Origin: Psychromicrobium lacuslunae
GTDB lineage: Bacteria > Actinomycetota > Actinomycetes > Actinomycetales > Micrococcaceae
Reading direction: 5' to 3'
NCBI RefSeq assembly: GCF_000950575.1
Contig: NZ_CP011005.1
Span: 2,604,001-2,668,000, forward strand
Length of the DNA: 64,000 nucleotides
Part shown: positions 1-9,021 of the stretch, one piece after another
How the letters are laid out: every line of letters starts with the position of its first letter
Position numbering within the stretch: the stretch's first letter is position 1
Position numbers and translations under genes: made by a program
Notes under the pieces: model-generated
Seen by the model: the letters and a program-made list of their open reading frames with translations, nothing else
Told to the model about the DNA's origin: nothing
Databases searched by the model: none

Positions 1-182
1 GGCACGATTTCTGCCATCGGATAGCTCAGTCTTGCCTTCGCTTGCCGCTCCGAATCGGCGGTGACAATACTGGCGAGCTGAAAGCTTTGGTCAGCGAAAA
101 TTGCCGGAGCGTGAAAAACGCTCCCCGCCAAGCCAAAACCGATGACGGCAGTTCTGATCGGGGCATCCTTCGACAAAGTCAT
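1..182 (-). CDS. Gfo/Idh/MocA-family oxidoreductase, N-terminal fragment cut by the window edge
   Basis: Reading the minus strand from an ATG at 182 gives about 60 residues that run off the window without a stop. The start is MTLSKDAPIRTAVIGFGLAGSV, a beta strand followed by the GFGLAG dinucleotide-binding loop, then FHAPAI and a second strand ending SIVTADSER. This order is typical of Gfo/Idh/MocA NAD(P)-dependent sugar or cyclitol dehydrogenases. The substrate cannot be judged because the C-terminal catalytic domain lies outside. No Shine-Dalgarno precedes the ATG. A TAGTCT box sits exactly six bases upstream, so the transcript may be leaderless. The 54 bases between this start and the end of the neighbouring PucR gene hold that promoter. 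Confidence 0.85.
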   Translation of the reverse strand, partial: MTLSKDAPIRTAVIGFGLAGSVFHAPAIFADQSFQLASIVTADSERQAKARLSYPMAEIV

Positions 183-194
183 GGTTCGAGACTA
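183..194 (-). promoter_or_regulatory. -10 box with leaderless geometry for the Gfo/Idh/MocA gene
   Basis: On the minus strand TAGTCT (189-194) is followed by six bases and then the ATG at 182. A start point about seven bases after the -10 box would fall on the start codon. No -35 consensus is evident. Confidence 0.55.
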
Positions 195-236
195 TGCGGC
201 ACTCTGCCGGCAGGCCAGCCCTGCGGCTTCTGCGGC

Positions 237-1448
237 TTAGAAGCGTGGACGGCGACTCCATCGCTCAGCCTTGAGCGCACTGTGTAATTCCAGCCGCACC
301 GTGCCGTGCAGTGGGTCGGCGGCGAGGATTGAACGAACCCTGGCCAATCGGTTGTAGATTGAACTGCGGTGCAGGTGCAGTCGATCAGCGACTGACTGCA
401 CCGAACTGTCACTGTCGTAGAGCAGTTCGAGCATCGGCAGTAACTCATGATTACGATCCTGCTCAAGCAGCCGCTGATAGTAAACCGATGCCAGTCGGCC
501 CCAGCTCGCCCCGGCGAGTAACTGATACACCCCGACTGCACGACAGTCCACCAATTCGCCCAGCGCGGGGTCCACCGCTGCGGCCTGCGCGGCGATCTTC
601 GACTGTTCATAGGCGGTCGCGAGTTCAGCAAAAGCGCCAAACGGCTCGCTGATGCCCAGCAGTACCCGGCCGGCCGGCCGGCCTAGCCGTTTGGCCAGCT
701 CCAGTTGATACTGCACTAATACTGCGGCGTGGGCTGCTCGACCGGTCGAGTGTCGAAACATTATCACCGCGTGGCTGCTGGCGCCGGCGCTGAACAGTGC
801 CGCGTCCAGACCAACGGTGGCTTGCAGGGCCGCCGAGCGATGCGTCAAAGCAGCGGCAATCGGATCGTCGAGAGGCGTTGCCTGGCCGTCTTGCACCTCG
901 AGCGCGGTGACCAGCTGCCAACGGCCTCGCTGGGCGAACTCCTGCCACCCCGCTACCGCACCAAGCGCGGCCGGATCGGCTGCACAGGCACCCAAAAACT
1001 CTTGCTCACGTCCTCGTCGATACTCAGATTCCGCCGTATTGGAGTCCAGGAGCAGGGCGGCTAGCAGGGCAATCTGATCGCGCACCGAAGGCAGCTGAGC
1101 CAGGATAGCGGTGGCAGATTCTTCCTCTTCTTCCTGCTGTACCCAGAGATAGCCAACCCGATAGCCCCGCACCAGCAACGGTACGCACACCCGGCCGAAC
1201 ATCCCTAAGGCCTGGTTGGCCGGAATAGCCACCGGGCGCACCGCAATGGCAACCCCATGAGAAAGCTGCCAGGCGCTGACATCCGAAGGCACCTTCTTGC
1301 TGAGCAAGAAGTTCACCCGGACCTTATCGGCCCGCGGCTGGTTTGAGCTGTAAGCCAGCAGAATACCGTCCAGGTCTTCCAGCGAAAGGCCCCGACCGAG
1401 GGAGAGCGCTATCTGTTCCACCAGTCCTTCAACATCTGCCGATTGCAC
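237..1448 (-). CDS. PucR/CdaR-family transcriptional regulator, probable regulator of ald
   Basis: A 403-residue protein. The C-terminus carries a helix-turn-helix of the PucR type (SVQSVADRLHLHRSSIYNRLARV), where VADRL and HRSSIYNRL are the usual signature. The middle has a GGDEF-related GAF/PucR-like stretch (GRVLLGISEPFGAFAELATAYEQSKIA) that is standard in CdaR/PucR regulators. It lies divergent to alanine dehydrogenase with about 200 bases between. In Bacillus subtilis the PucR-type AdeR activates ald, so the same role is a reasonable inference here. The start is GTG at 1448: there is no ribosome-binding site, but TAAGCT lies exactly six bases upstream, suggesting a leaderless transcript. 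Confidence 0.85.
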   Translation of the reverse strand: MQSADVEGLVEQIALSLGRGLSLEDLDGILLAYSSNQPRADKVRVNFLLSKKVPSDVSAWQLSHGVAIAVRPVAIPANQALGMFGRVCVPLLVRGYRVGYLWVQQEEEEESATAILAQLPSVRDQIALLAALLLDSNTAESEYRRGREQEFLGACAADPAALGAVAGWQEFAQRGRWQLVTALEVQDGQATPLDDPIAAALTHRSAALQATVGLDAALFSAGASSHAVIMFRHSTGRAAHAAVLVQYQLELAKRLGRPAGRVLLGISEPFGAFAELATAYEQSKIAAQAAAVDPALGELVDCRAVGVYQLLAGASWGRLASVYYQRLLEQDRNHELLPMLELLYDSDSSVQSVADRLHLHRSSIYNRLARVRSILAADPLHGTVRLELHSALKAERWSRRPRF

Positions 1449-1460
1449 ATATCAAGCTTA
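1449..1460 (-). promoter_or_regulatory. -10 box with leaderless geometry for the PucR regulator
   Basis: Minus strand TAAGCT (1455-1460), six bases, then GTG at 1448. The -35 region is weak, as expected if a partner protein is needed. Confidence 0.55.
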
Positions 1461-1645
1461 GAACCAGTTACAACATCAGGCGACAATTGACGCTTCCAAG
1501 ATCGACATATGTCGAGTCATGAAGTCCAAAATCCCCGGAATAGCAGCCTTTCGAGGCCTCAGTTCCATTATTCGTGCTGTCTGCTGGCTCACATCGGTTC
1601 TAAGCTGGTTGCAGAACTCACCCATCCATCAACGGAGCTTTTGCC

Positions 1646-2758
1646 ATGATCATCGGCGTCCCCAAAGAAATCAAGAACAACGAATTCCGGGTGGCGATTA
1701 CCGCTTCCGGCGTCCACGAGTTCGTTAGCCATGGTCACACCGTGTTGATCGAGACCGGGGCAGGTATCGGCTCGTCAATAACCGATGCCGAATACGTTTC
1801 GGCTGGCGCTCAGCTCCTTGACTCTGCCGATGACGTCTGGGCGCGCGCCGATATGGTGATGAAGGTCAAAGAACCCATTGCCGCCGAGTATCACCGCTTC
1901 CGCAAAGGCCTGGTGCTCTTCACCTACCTGCACCTTGCTGCCGAACCGGAGCTGACCGCCGAACTGGTGAAATCCGGAGTTACCGCCATCGCCTACGAAA
2001 CCGTGCAGGAAGGTCGCGCACTGCCGCTGCTGGCACCGATGTCCGAGGTCGCAGGCCGACTTTCCGTCCAGGTTGGTGCACAGTCCCTGACTGCACCGGC
2101 CGGTGGCAAAGGTGTACTGCTGGGCGGCGTACCAGGCGTCCGGCCGGCCAAGGTCGTGGTGCTCGGGGCCGGCGTTGCGGGCACTAACGCCGCCGCGATG
2201 GCGCTTGGCCTGGGTGCTGATGTCAGCATTCTCGACATCAACATCAACCGACTGCGCGAACTCGACGCAATTTATCAGGGCCGCTTGAAGACCATCGCCT
2301 CCAACACCTTGGAGATTGAGAAGTCGCTGCTGGACGCTGACCTAGTGATTGGCTCAGTGTTGATCCCGGGCGCCAAAGCGCCGAAATTGGTCACCAACGC
2401 TTTGGTGGCCCGAATGAAACCGGGTTCTGTGCTGGTAGATATTGCAGTTGATCAGGGCGGCTGCTTCGAAGACAGCCACCCGACCACTCATGAAAACCCC
2501 ACCTTCACAGTGCATAACTCGCTGTTTTACTGCGTTGCCAATATGCCCGGTGCGGTGCCCAATACCTCGACTTACGCCCTCACCAACGTCACGCTGCGCT
2601 ACGCCGTTGCACTCGCCAACCTGGGCGCCAAAGCTGCGCTGGAGAGCAACCCAGCGTTGGCCGCGGGCCTGAATGTGGCTGGCGGGAAAGTCACCAACCA
2701 CTCGGTTGCGGTGGCGCATGATCTGGAACTCGCGGCGGACTGGAAAACCTTGGTCTAA
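1646..2758 (+). CDS. ald: Alanine dehydrogenase (NAD+)
   Basis: A 370-residue enzyme, the usual length, converting L-alanine to pyruvate, ammonium and NADH reversibly in the cytoplasm. The N-terminus [16 protein letters not shown] holds the substrate-binding Arg. MKVKEP supplies the catalytic Lys and YLHLAA the catalytic His. [13 protein letters not shown] is the NAD-binding loop and [12 protein letters not shown] the conserved Asp segment near the active site. GGAG lies about nine bases before the ATG. The divergent PucR-type gene is the likely regulator. The downstream TetR gene is convergent and ends 12 bases away. Confidence 0.97.
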   Translation: MIIGVPKEIKNNEFRVAITASGVHEFVSHGHTVLIETGAGIGSSITDAEYVSAGAQLLDSADDVWARADMVMKVKEPIAAEYHRFRKGLVLFTYLHLAAEPELTAELVKSGVTAIAYETVQEGRALPLLAPMSEVAGRLSVQVGAQSLTAPAGGKGVLLGGVPGVRPAKVVVLGAGVAGTNAAAMALGLGADVSILDININRLRELDAIYQGRLKTIASNTLEIEKSLLDADLVIGSVLIPGAKAPKLVTNALVARMKPGSVLVDIAVDQGGCFEDSHPTTHENPTFTVHNSLFYCVANMPGAVPNTSTYALTNVTLRYAVALANLGAKAALESNPALAAGLNVAGGKVTNHSVAVAHDLELAADWKTLV

Positions 2759-2769
2759 GCGGTTCCTGC

Positions 2770-3387
2770 TCAACTGCTCAGAATTCGCTCAATCAGGTAG
2801 CGCCACTGCTGGTATTGCCGGATTGCGGTAATACCGAGCACCCGGCGCTGATAGCCGAGCAGCCCCGGGTCCAGGGCCGAGAGCAAGGTGTAGGACAACA
2901 GCTCAATATCGGCACCACGAGCCTCGGCCCCGGCCGCCTTCAGCAGCATCAGCAAATGGGCGCGATGCAATTGAGCTGCCGGTACGCTGAACCGGCGATC
3001 GGAAGCCTCACGGGCTGCTTGCTGCAATTCGCCAACTGCATCGTAACGGTCGATCACGGCGCGGCCATAGGCCAGTAATCTGACTGCCGGTTCCGCCCCG
3101 GGCCCGAGCGGCGGTGGGCCAAAAATCATTGCCCGTTGGAACTCCTCCTCGGTGTGGTTCAGCAGAGACTCGAGCAGCCCCGAGCGACTACCGAAGCGCC
3201 GAAAAATAGTGCCCTTCCCAATTTCCGCCTGCTCGGCCAGCCGGTCCATGGTCAGCGCCGCAAAACCTTCAGCGGCGATGATCTGAGCGGCGATATCGAG
3301 TAGCTTGCGTCGATTGCGCGCCGCATCGCCACGCTCCGTGGAGACCGCCGGAGCGTTTGAAATGACTGGCAACGTAATATCCGGCAA
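2770..3387 (-). CDS. TetR-family transcriptional repressor
   Basis: A 205-residue protein with an N-terminal TetR helix-turn-helix (ALTMDRLAEQAEIGKGTIFRRFGSRSGLLESLL) and a variable helical C-terminal ligand domain. It is divergent from the FMN reductase gene. The intergenic region contains a perfect palindrome of TetR-operator form (3411-3430) next to a TATATT box facing this gene, so autorepression and control of the reductase are likely. The start is TTG at 3387 with GAGG five bases upstream. Confidence 0.9.
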   Translation of the reverse strand: MPDITLPVISNAPAVSTERGDAARNRRKLLDIAAQIIAAEGFAALTMDRLAEQAEIGKGTIFRRFGSRSGLLESLLNHTEEEFQRAMIFGPPPLGPGAEPAVRLLAYGRAVIDRYDAVGELQQAAREASDRRFSVPAAQLHRAHLLMLLKAAGAEARGADIELLSYTLLSALDPGLLGYQRRVLGITAIRQYQQWRYLIERILSS

Positions 3388-3410
3388 TAAAACCTCGACT
3401 CGGGAATATA

Positions 3411-3430
3411 AAACGGACTACAGTCCGTTT
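3411..3430. promoter_or_regulatory. TetR-type operator palindrome
   Basis: Perfect inverted repeat AAACGGACT-AC-AGTCCGTTT, with nine-base arms and a two-base centre. It abuts a TATATT -10 candidate for the TetR gene on the minus strand and lies about 70 bases before the FMN reductase. Size and symmetry match operators of small TetR repressors. Confidence 0.8.
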
Positions 3431-3439
3431 CAAAGGGGA

Positions 3440-3460
3440 ACCGTTCGCTCGACGAACGGT
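3440..3460. promoter_or_regulatory. Second inverted repeat in the TetR/reductase promoter region
   Basis: ACCGTTCG, five bases, CGAACGGT. It lies in the leader of the FMN reductase and could be a second operator or an mRNA hairpin; the sequence differs from the first palindrome. Confidence 0.4.
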
Positions 3461-3499
3461 CTGGGCCAAAGAACGACAGAGAAAGCTTAGGTATTCATC

Positions 3500-4066
3500 A
3501 TGACTGACAACACCGTACTAGCACTAGTGGGCAGCCTGCGGAATGGCTCGACCAACCGCCAGCTCGCCGAAGCCGCTGCACACCTTGCCCCGAACAATAG
3601 CCAGGTGGTGATTTTCGAGGGCCTGGCCGACATTCCGTTCTACAACGACGATATTGACGTCCCGGGTTCGGTACCGGCCGCTGCGCAGCGCCTGCGAGAT
3701 GCTGCCCTGGACGCCGATGCGCTGCTGCTACTCACCCCCGAGCACAATGGCACCATCCCGGCAGTACTGAAGAACGCTATTGACTGGCTGTCTCGTCCGT
3801 TCGGCGAAGGTGCGGTTAAAGCCAAGCCTGCCGCCGTGATCGGCACCGCCTACGGTCAGTACGGCGGAGTCTGGGCCCACGACGACGCCCGCAAGTCGCT
3901 CAAGATTGCCGGCGCGAACGTGGTTGAAGAGGCTAAGCTCTCGGTACCTGGCTCCTTAGTACGTTTTGCTGAGCAGCATCCCAAGGATGATTCCGAGGTT
4001 TCTGCCCAGATCAGTGAAGTGCTGGAGACCCTGCTCGGTGCGGTGAACGAAAAGGTCGCCGCCTAA
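3500..4066 (+). CDS. NADPH-dependent FMN reductase family oxidoreductase
   Basis: A 188-residue flavodoxin-fold protein. LVGSLRNGSTNRQLAEAA is the FMN phosphate loop, LLLLTPEHNGTIPAVLKNAIDW the conserved flavin and dimer segment, and AAVIGTAYGQYGG a second flavin-contact loop. Such enzymes reduce quinones, azo compounds or chromate using NAD(P)H. The divergent TetR gene and operator point to induction by a small toxic compound, as often seen for this family. The physiological substrate cannot be told from sequence. Confidence 0.9.
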   Translation: MTDNTVLALVGSLRNGSTNRQLAEAAAHLAPNNSQVVIFEGLADIPFYNDDIDVPGSVPAAAQRLRDAALDADALLLLTPEHNGTIPAVLKNAIDWLSRPFGEGAVKAKPAAVIGTAYGQYGGVWAHDDARKSLKIAGANVVEEAKLSVPGSLVRFAEQHPKDDSEVSAQISEVLETLLGAVNEKVAA

Positions 4067-4081
4067 GCATTGCTCGCACTG

Positions 4082-4130
4082 ATAAATGAAGAGCGTGGCC
4101 GAGAAAATCTCGGCCACGCTCTTCATTTAT
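4082..4130. terminator. Bidirectional rho-independent-type hairpin
   Basis: A perfect 23-base-pair stem (4082-4104 with 4108-4130) with a three-base loop. It lies between the convergent FMN reductase and opp genes, with A and T ends suited to both directions. Confidence 0.9.
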
Positions 4131-4184
4131 AGACCCAGCTGCTGGAGCTGGCGGTCGCTGAGTTCCTAGGAACTCATCGACTAG

Positions 4185-5888
4185 TTATTTGTGGGTCGAA
4201 CCCTTTTCCCAGCCAACGGTGGTCCAGTCAAGAGTCTTGAACAGTGAGGGACCCCAGTTAGCCAGGCCCTTCTTCACCGCATAGATATCCGGGCCGTTGT
4301 AAACCGGGAGCATGGCGTACAGCTCGGAGAACTTCTTCTCCACATCGTTAGCTGCCTTGCTGCGCTCCTTCTTGTCAACAATGGTCGGAACCTTCTTGAT
4401 CATCGCATCGATTTCAGCACTACCGGCACCGGTTACGTTGCCGCTGTTCTTGCTGTCGAAGTACTGCGAAAGCGAGGAGGAAGCCTCCGGACCCACACCG
4501 TTACCGGAGCGGGAGATGTTGAACTTCTTCTGGCCAACGTAGTCAGCGAAGGCCGAAGCCGGCTGAGCGTCAATTGCGACGTCAACGCCAATCGCCTTCA
4601 TCTGTGCCTGGAAGGTCTGGGTGAAAGCAGCGACGGTAGCGTCATCACCGTAGTAGGTCACCGAAGTGCTCAGCTTCTGGCCGCCCTTGGTACGCACGCC
4701 ATCAGAACCAGCGACCCAGCCAGCGTCGTCCAGGATCTTCTTAGCACCCTCGACGTCGTACTTGAAGGCGGTGTTATCCGAGTAGTTCGGATCGAACGGC
4801 ATCAGCATCCAGCTGCCCGGAGCCTTCTCGCTCCAGTTCAGACCATTGAAGATCACATTGGCGAGCTTCTCACGGTCCGTGCCGCTGAACATTGCCTTGC
4901 GAATGTTGACGTCGGTGAGCGGCGCCTTGGTGGTGTTGAAGATGAAGCCGAACACCGAGGTGCGCTGTCCGCGACGGATTTCAGTACCGGCGACATTCTC
5001 GACCTGCTTGTAACGGGTCAGGGTACGGGCGTCGGTAGCGTCAATCTCACCGTTCTTGAAGGCAGGCAGGGTCGCGGAGGAGTCCATCGCGCGAACCACA
5101 ACCTTGCTCAGTACCGGCTTAGCACCCCACCACTTATCGTTCGGGACGTAAACGGCGGTCTTCGAGGTCTTGTCCAGTGACTCAACCTTGAACGGGCCCA
5201 TCCGCCAGTCCGGGCGAAGGTCGTCAATGAAGCCGTTGTTGAACGTCTTCGGATCGGCGTCAGCCTTCGGGTGGATGAAACCAGCGAAGAGATCCGTGTA
5301 GGGTTCGTAGACGGCCTTGGTCTTCACGATAACTTCACGGTCGTCTTTGCCCGCGGTCACCGATTCAATCTGGTCGTAGCCCTGCGTGGAGGGCACGTCG
5401 AATTCCTTGTTTGAGCCGTTCAAGGCCTTCCACTGATTCTCGAAGGTCTTGACGTCAATCGCGGTACCGTCGTTCCACACAGCCTTGGGGTTGATGGTGT
5501 AGGTGATGGTCTGCTTACCATCCTTCACCTCTTCCTTGACGTCCGTGCAGTAGTCGGTGTTCTTCACCGCGGTGCCATCGAGTTCACTCTTCCAGCAACC
5601 GGTGTTATCGATCGGCTGGATGGTCTGCTGAACGCCGTCGCTGTAACCGGAGTTGGTGTTGAAGTTGAAGTTAGGACCGAAGTCACCAACCGCGAAGGTG
5701 AAGGTCCCACCCTGGTCGAGCTTGTCAACTGCCTGCGGATTGTCAGCAGCCAGTTTTGCGCTGTCCGAATCCGAGGTCGCGCTAGCCGGGCCGCCGGAGT
5801 TATTGTTACCGCCTCCGCCGCAGGCACTCAGGAACAGTGCCAAGCCAAGGGCAGCAGCGCCAGCGGCCAGATATTTTTGTCTTTTCAC
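4185..5888 (-). CDS. Oligopeptide/dipeptide ABC transporter solute-binding lipoprotein (family 5)
   Basis: A 567-residue protein with a lipoprotein signal (MKRQKYLAAGAAALGLALF then LSAC lipobox) and a Gly/Asn-rich linker after the Cys. The body has features of SBP_bac_5 proteins: YTINPKAVWNDGTAIDVKTFENQWKAL near the N-terminus, TDVNIRKAMFSGTDREKLANVIFNGL in the middle, and a C-terminal ELYAMLPVYNGPDIYAVKKG. It is probably anchored outside the membrane and delivers peptides to the permeases encoded upstream. The start GTG at 5888 has GGAAG eight bases ahead. It is the last gene of the four-gene opp operon. Confidence 0.93.
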   Translation of the reverse strand: MKRQKYLAAGAAALGLALFLSACGGGGNNNSGGPASATSDSDSAKLAADNPQAVDKLDQGGTFTFAVGDFGPNFNFNTNSGYSDGVQQTIQPIDNTGCWKSELDGTAVKNTDYCTDVKEEVKDGKQTITYTINPKAVWNDGTAIDVKTFENQWKALNGSNKEFDVPSTQGYDQIESVTAGKDDREVIVKTKAVYEPYTDLFAGFIHPKADADPKTFNNGFIDDLRPDWRMGPFKVESLDKTSKTAVYVPNDKWWGAKPVLSKVVVRAMDSSATLPAFKNGEIDATDARTLTRYKQVENVAGTEIRRGQRTSVFGFIFNTTKAPLTDVNIRKAMFSGTDREKLANVIFNGLNWSEKAPGSWMLMPFDPNYSDNTAFKYDVEGAKKILDDAGWVAGSDGVRTKGGQKLSTSVTYYGDDATVAAFTQTFQAQMKAIGVDVAIDAQPASAFADYVGQKKFNISRSGNGVGPEASSSLSQYFDSKNSGNVTGAGSAEIDAMIKKVPTIVDKKERSKAANDVEKKFSELYAMLPVYNGPDIYAVKKGLANWGPSLFKTLDWTTVGWEKGSTHK

Positions 5889-5932
5889 TTGCAGTACTTC
5901 CTTTCTTTCTTTTGAGGAATGAATTCCTGCTG

Positions 5933-8086
5933 CTAGTGGCTGCCGACTAGGGTGTCTGCGGCCAATTTCCCTTCCGGGAAGTGACAGGCGAACTCTTGGA
6001 CCGAATCGTTCGGCTCGAGCTCGGGTTCAATTTCCAGGCATCGCTGCTGTTTTTCCGCGGGTAAAGCAGCGAAAACCGGGCAACGAGTGGCGAAATTGCA
6101 GCCCTTTCGGGCTTCCAGGGGGCTGGGCAAATCGCCGTGCAGGATAATGCGCTCCCGAGCCTTCTCCTGTTTCGGATCAGGAATCGGGATAGCGGAGAGC
6201 AAGCTGCGGGTGTACGGGTGCTTGGGGTTGTCGAACACCTCGTCAACCGGGCCGTGCTCGACAATCTTGCCCAGGTACATCACCGCGACCCGGTCAGAAA
6301 TATGTCGCACCACTGAGAGGTCGTGAGCGACCATCAGATAGCTCAAACCAAGCTCAGCACGAAGCTTATCCAAGAGGTTGATAACACCCGCCTGGATTGA
6401 CACATCGAGCGCCGAAACCGGCTCGTCAAGTACCACCAGTTTGGGATTGACTGCCAGTGCCCGGGCGATGCCGATGCGTTGACGCTGCCCGCCAGAGAAT
6501 TGGTTAGGGAAGCGATTGACATGATCCGGTTGAAGACCAACTGTCTTCATCAGTTCAAAGGTCCGCTTCTTGATCTCGGCACTGCTGAAACCATGGGTAC
6601 GCATTGGTTCAGAAAGGATCTCGAAAACCGTGAATCGCGGATCGAGCGCCCCCATCGGATCCTGGAAGACCATCTGCATCTCGCGGCGCATCTTTTGCCG
6701 CTCGGCACCCGATGACTTTGTCTTAGTACTAATCCCATTAACGATAATCTCGCCCGGCTGGCTGTTCCTGAACTCCATGATCTCAAGCAGTGTGGTGGTC
6801 TTGCCGCAGCCAGACTCACCCACAATTGACAAGCACTCGCCCTCACGAATGTCGAGGGTCAGCCCATCAACGGCCTTGACGGTGCCGATCCGACGCTTGA
6901 CCAAGGCTCCCCTGGTCAGCGGGAAGTACTTTTTGACGTCCTTGAGCGCCAGCACTTCTTGACGCTCGGTGCGCGGAATTTGCTCAAACTTGGAAACGGC
7001 TTTAGGCGGTGCGTGATAAATTTCGCGCACGTTCACGCCACCGACGAAGTCATCGGTCTTAATGCAGGCGGCCAGATGGTTCTCCCCCACCTTGACCAGT
7101 TCTGGCTCGGCGGTTCGGCATTCCGCAGTGGCCAGCGGGCAACGATCAGCGAAAGAACATCCGACCGGCTCTTTAATCAGGTTCGGCGGGTTTCCCTCGA
7201 TCGGGATCAACGAGGTCTTCTCAGCCCGGTCAACCCGAGGAATCGAACCAAGCAGTCCCATTGTGTAAGGCATCCGCGGCTGATAATAGATATCGTCAAC
7301 GCTGCCGCGCTCCACTGGCTTTCCGGCGTACATCACAATCATGTCGTCGGCGACCCCGGCCACCACGCCCAGATCGTGAGTAATCATCACTACGGCAGCA
7401 CCGGTTTCCCGCTGCGCAGCCTTGAGCACCTCCAGCACCTGAGCTTGAATCGTCACGTCCAGAGCGGTGGTCGGTTCGTCAGCAATGATCACCTTAGGAT
7501 CGTTCGCCATCGCGATAGCGATCATCACACGCTGCCGCATGCCGCCGGAGAATTCATGCGGGAAGTTCTTCACCCGCTCCTTCGGGCTAGGAATACCGAC
7601 CAGGTCAAGCAGTTCGACGGCACGCTTCTCCGCCTGCGATTTGCTGAGATTCTGGTGGATCAGCAGGGCATCGGTAATTTGTTTGCCGATGCTGAAAACC
7701 GGTGTTAGTGAGGACAGCGGATCCTGGAAGACCATCGCCATATCCTTGCCGCGATAGCGGCCCATTTGCCGATCACTCAGGCCGAGAAGTTCTTGGCCTT
7801 CCAACTTGATCGAGCCGGTGACCTTCGCCGAATCAGGCAGCAAACCCATAATGGAGAGCGAGGTGACCGACTTACCGGAACCTGATTCACCGACAATCCC
7901 CAGCACCCGGCCCGGGTAGAGGTCAAAGTCGACGCCACGTACGGCATGCACCGATCCAGCCTCGGTGGGGAATCGAACGTGTAGGTCCCGAACCTGCAGC
8001 ACCGGGGTGCCTTCACCCCGGCCGGTTTCCAAGTACTCGCTGCCGACCCCGGTGTCGATTATTTCGGTATTAGCGTTGGCGCTCAT
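5933..8086 (-). CDS. Fused double ATP-binding protein of the oligopeptide ABC transporter (OppD-OppF fusion)
   Basis: A 717-residue protein with two complete ABC ATPase domains. The first has Walker A GESGSGKSV near residue 70 and signature FSGGMRQRV. The second has Walker A GESGCGKTT near 425, signature FSGGQRQRI and Walker B LVVLDEP. Each domain ends with the oligopeptide-type Cys-rich tail (SFADRCPLATAEC and NFATRCPVFAALP), typical of OppD and OppF. Fusion of both into one chain is common in actinobacteria. The start overlaps the stop of the OppC gene by four bases, so translation is probably coupled. Confidence 0.95.
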   Translation of the reverse strand: MSANANTEIIDTGVGSEYLETGRGEGTPVLQVRDLHVRFPTEAGSVHAVRGVDFDLYPGRVLGIVGESGSGKSVTSLSIMGLLPDSAKVTGSIKLEGQELLGLSDRQMGRYRGKDMAMVFQDPLSSLTPVFSIGKQITDALLIHQNLSKSQAEKRAVELLDLVGIPSPKERVKNFPHEFSGGMRQRVMIAIAMANDPKVIIADEPTTALDVTIQAQVLEVLKAAQRETGAAVVMITHDLGVVAGVADDMIVMYAGKPVERGSVDDIYYQPRMPYTMGLLGSIPRVDRAEKTSLIPIEGNPPNLIKEPVGCSFADRCPLATAECRTAEPELVKVGENHLAACIKTDDFVGGVNVREIYHAPPKAVSKFEQIPRTERQEVLALKDVKKYFPLTRGALVKRRIGTVKAVDGLTLDIREGECLSIVGESGCGKTTTLLEIMEFRNSQPGEIIVNGISTKTKSSGAERQKMRREMQMVFQDPMGALDPRFTVFEILSEPMRTHGFSSAEIKKRTFELMKTVGLQPDHVNRFPNQFSGGQRQRIGIARALAVNPKLVVLDEPVSALDVSIQAGVINLLDKLRAELGLSYLMVAHDLSVVRHISDRVAVMYLGKIVEHGPVDEVFDNPKHPYTRSLLSAIPIPDPKQEKARERIILHGDLPSPLEARKGCNFATRCPVFAALPAEKQQRCLEIEPELEPNDSVQEFACHFPEGKLAADTLVGSH

Positions 8087-9021
8087 GCCTTGCCTCCAGA
8101 ATTCGAGTTGGGGTCAAGAGCATCGCGCAGACCATCATTTACCAAGAAAAGTGAGGTGGTGATCAGGGTCAAGGTCAGCACCGGGACCCAGAACAGCCAA
8201 GGATAGACATCCAGCTGATCGGATGCCTGGGAAATCTGCACGCCGAGCGAAGTATCCGGCAGCTTAATACCGATACCGATGAAGGAAAAAGCCACTTCGG
8301 AAATAATCGCGTTGAAGATTCCACGAGTGATATCCAACACCAGCAACGAACCCATATTGGGCACCAAGTGACGCAAGATGATCTTCCAACCCGGTACACC
8401 CATGTACCTGGCCGCCTTGACGAATTCCCGCTCAACCAAGGAGTAGGACATGCCGCGGATCAGACGCGCTGTGTACATCCAACCGAAGACCACCAGGACG
8501 ACGCACAGGGTGCCCCAACCGCCGGTGGAGCCGGCCATCAAAATGGCTACCAGCAACAGGGTTGGCACCATGATCAAAGTTTCCAGGAAGAGCAAGCCCA
8601 CCTTGTCGATGAGCTTGCCAAAACGCTCATACACGGCACCGCAGTAGGCCAGGGCCGAACCATAGACCGCTGCGATCAGCGAGGTGCTGATGCCGACAAT
8701 GAAGCCAATCATCAGCGAAATTCCGATGCCGTCAATGGTTAGCGCCCAAACATCGATACTGGCTTGGTTAGTGCCCAGCCAATACTCGCCGTCCGGCGGC
8801 ACCGCACCGAAAACATCGGTCACCGGAGTCCGCGAATCGAAACGACCGTTGATCAGGTGTCCAAAGATCGCGAGCAGAATCATCAACACCATGATGATGG
8901 TGCCAATCAGAGCAGGTTTGTTCCGGAAGAACCGGCGGAGGATCAACGTGCGTTTATTGACCAGCGACTTAGTCAGGTCCGCATCGATGACCTGTTCGGC
9001 AGCCTCGACATTTGCACTCAT
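8083..9021 (-). CDS. Oligopeptide ABC transporter permease, OppC type
   Basis: A 312-residue integral membrane protein. It has the N-terminal OppC helix (FFRNKPALIGTIIMVLMILLAIFGH), a large external loop, and the permease EAA loop (EREFVKAARYMGVPGWKIILRHLVPNMGSLLV) that contacts the ATPase. It pairs with the OppB-type permease; their genes share one base at the stop/start junction. Confidence 0.95.
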   Translation of the reverse strand: MSANVEAAEQVIDADLTKSLVNKRTLILRRFFRNKPALIGTIIMVLMILLAIFGHLINGRFDSRTPVTDVFGAVPPDGEYWLGTNQASIDVWALTIDGIGISLMIGFIVGISTSLIAAVYGSALAYCGAVYERFGKLIDKVGLLFLETLIMVPTLLLVAILMAGSTGGWGTLCVVLVVFGWMYTARLIRGMSYSLVEREFVKAARYMGVPGWKIILRHLVPNMGSLLVLDITRGIFNAIISEVAFSFIGIGIKLPDTSLGVQISQASDQLDVYPWLFWVPVLTLTLITTSLFLVNDGLRDALDPNSNSGGKA

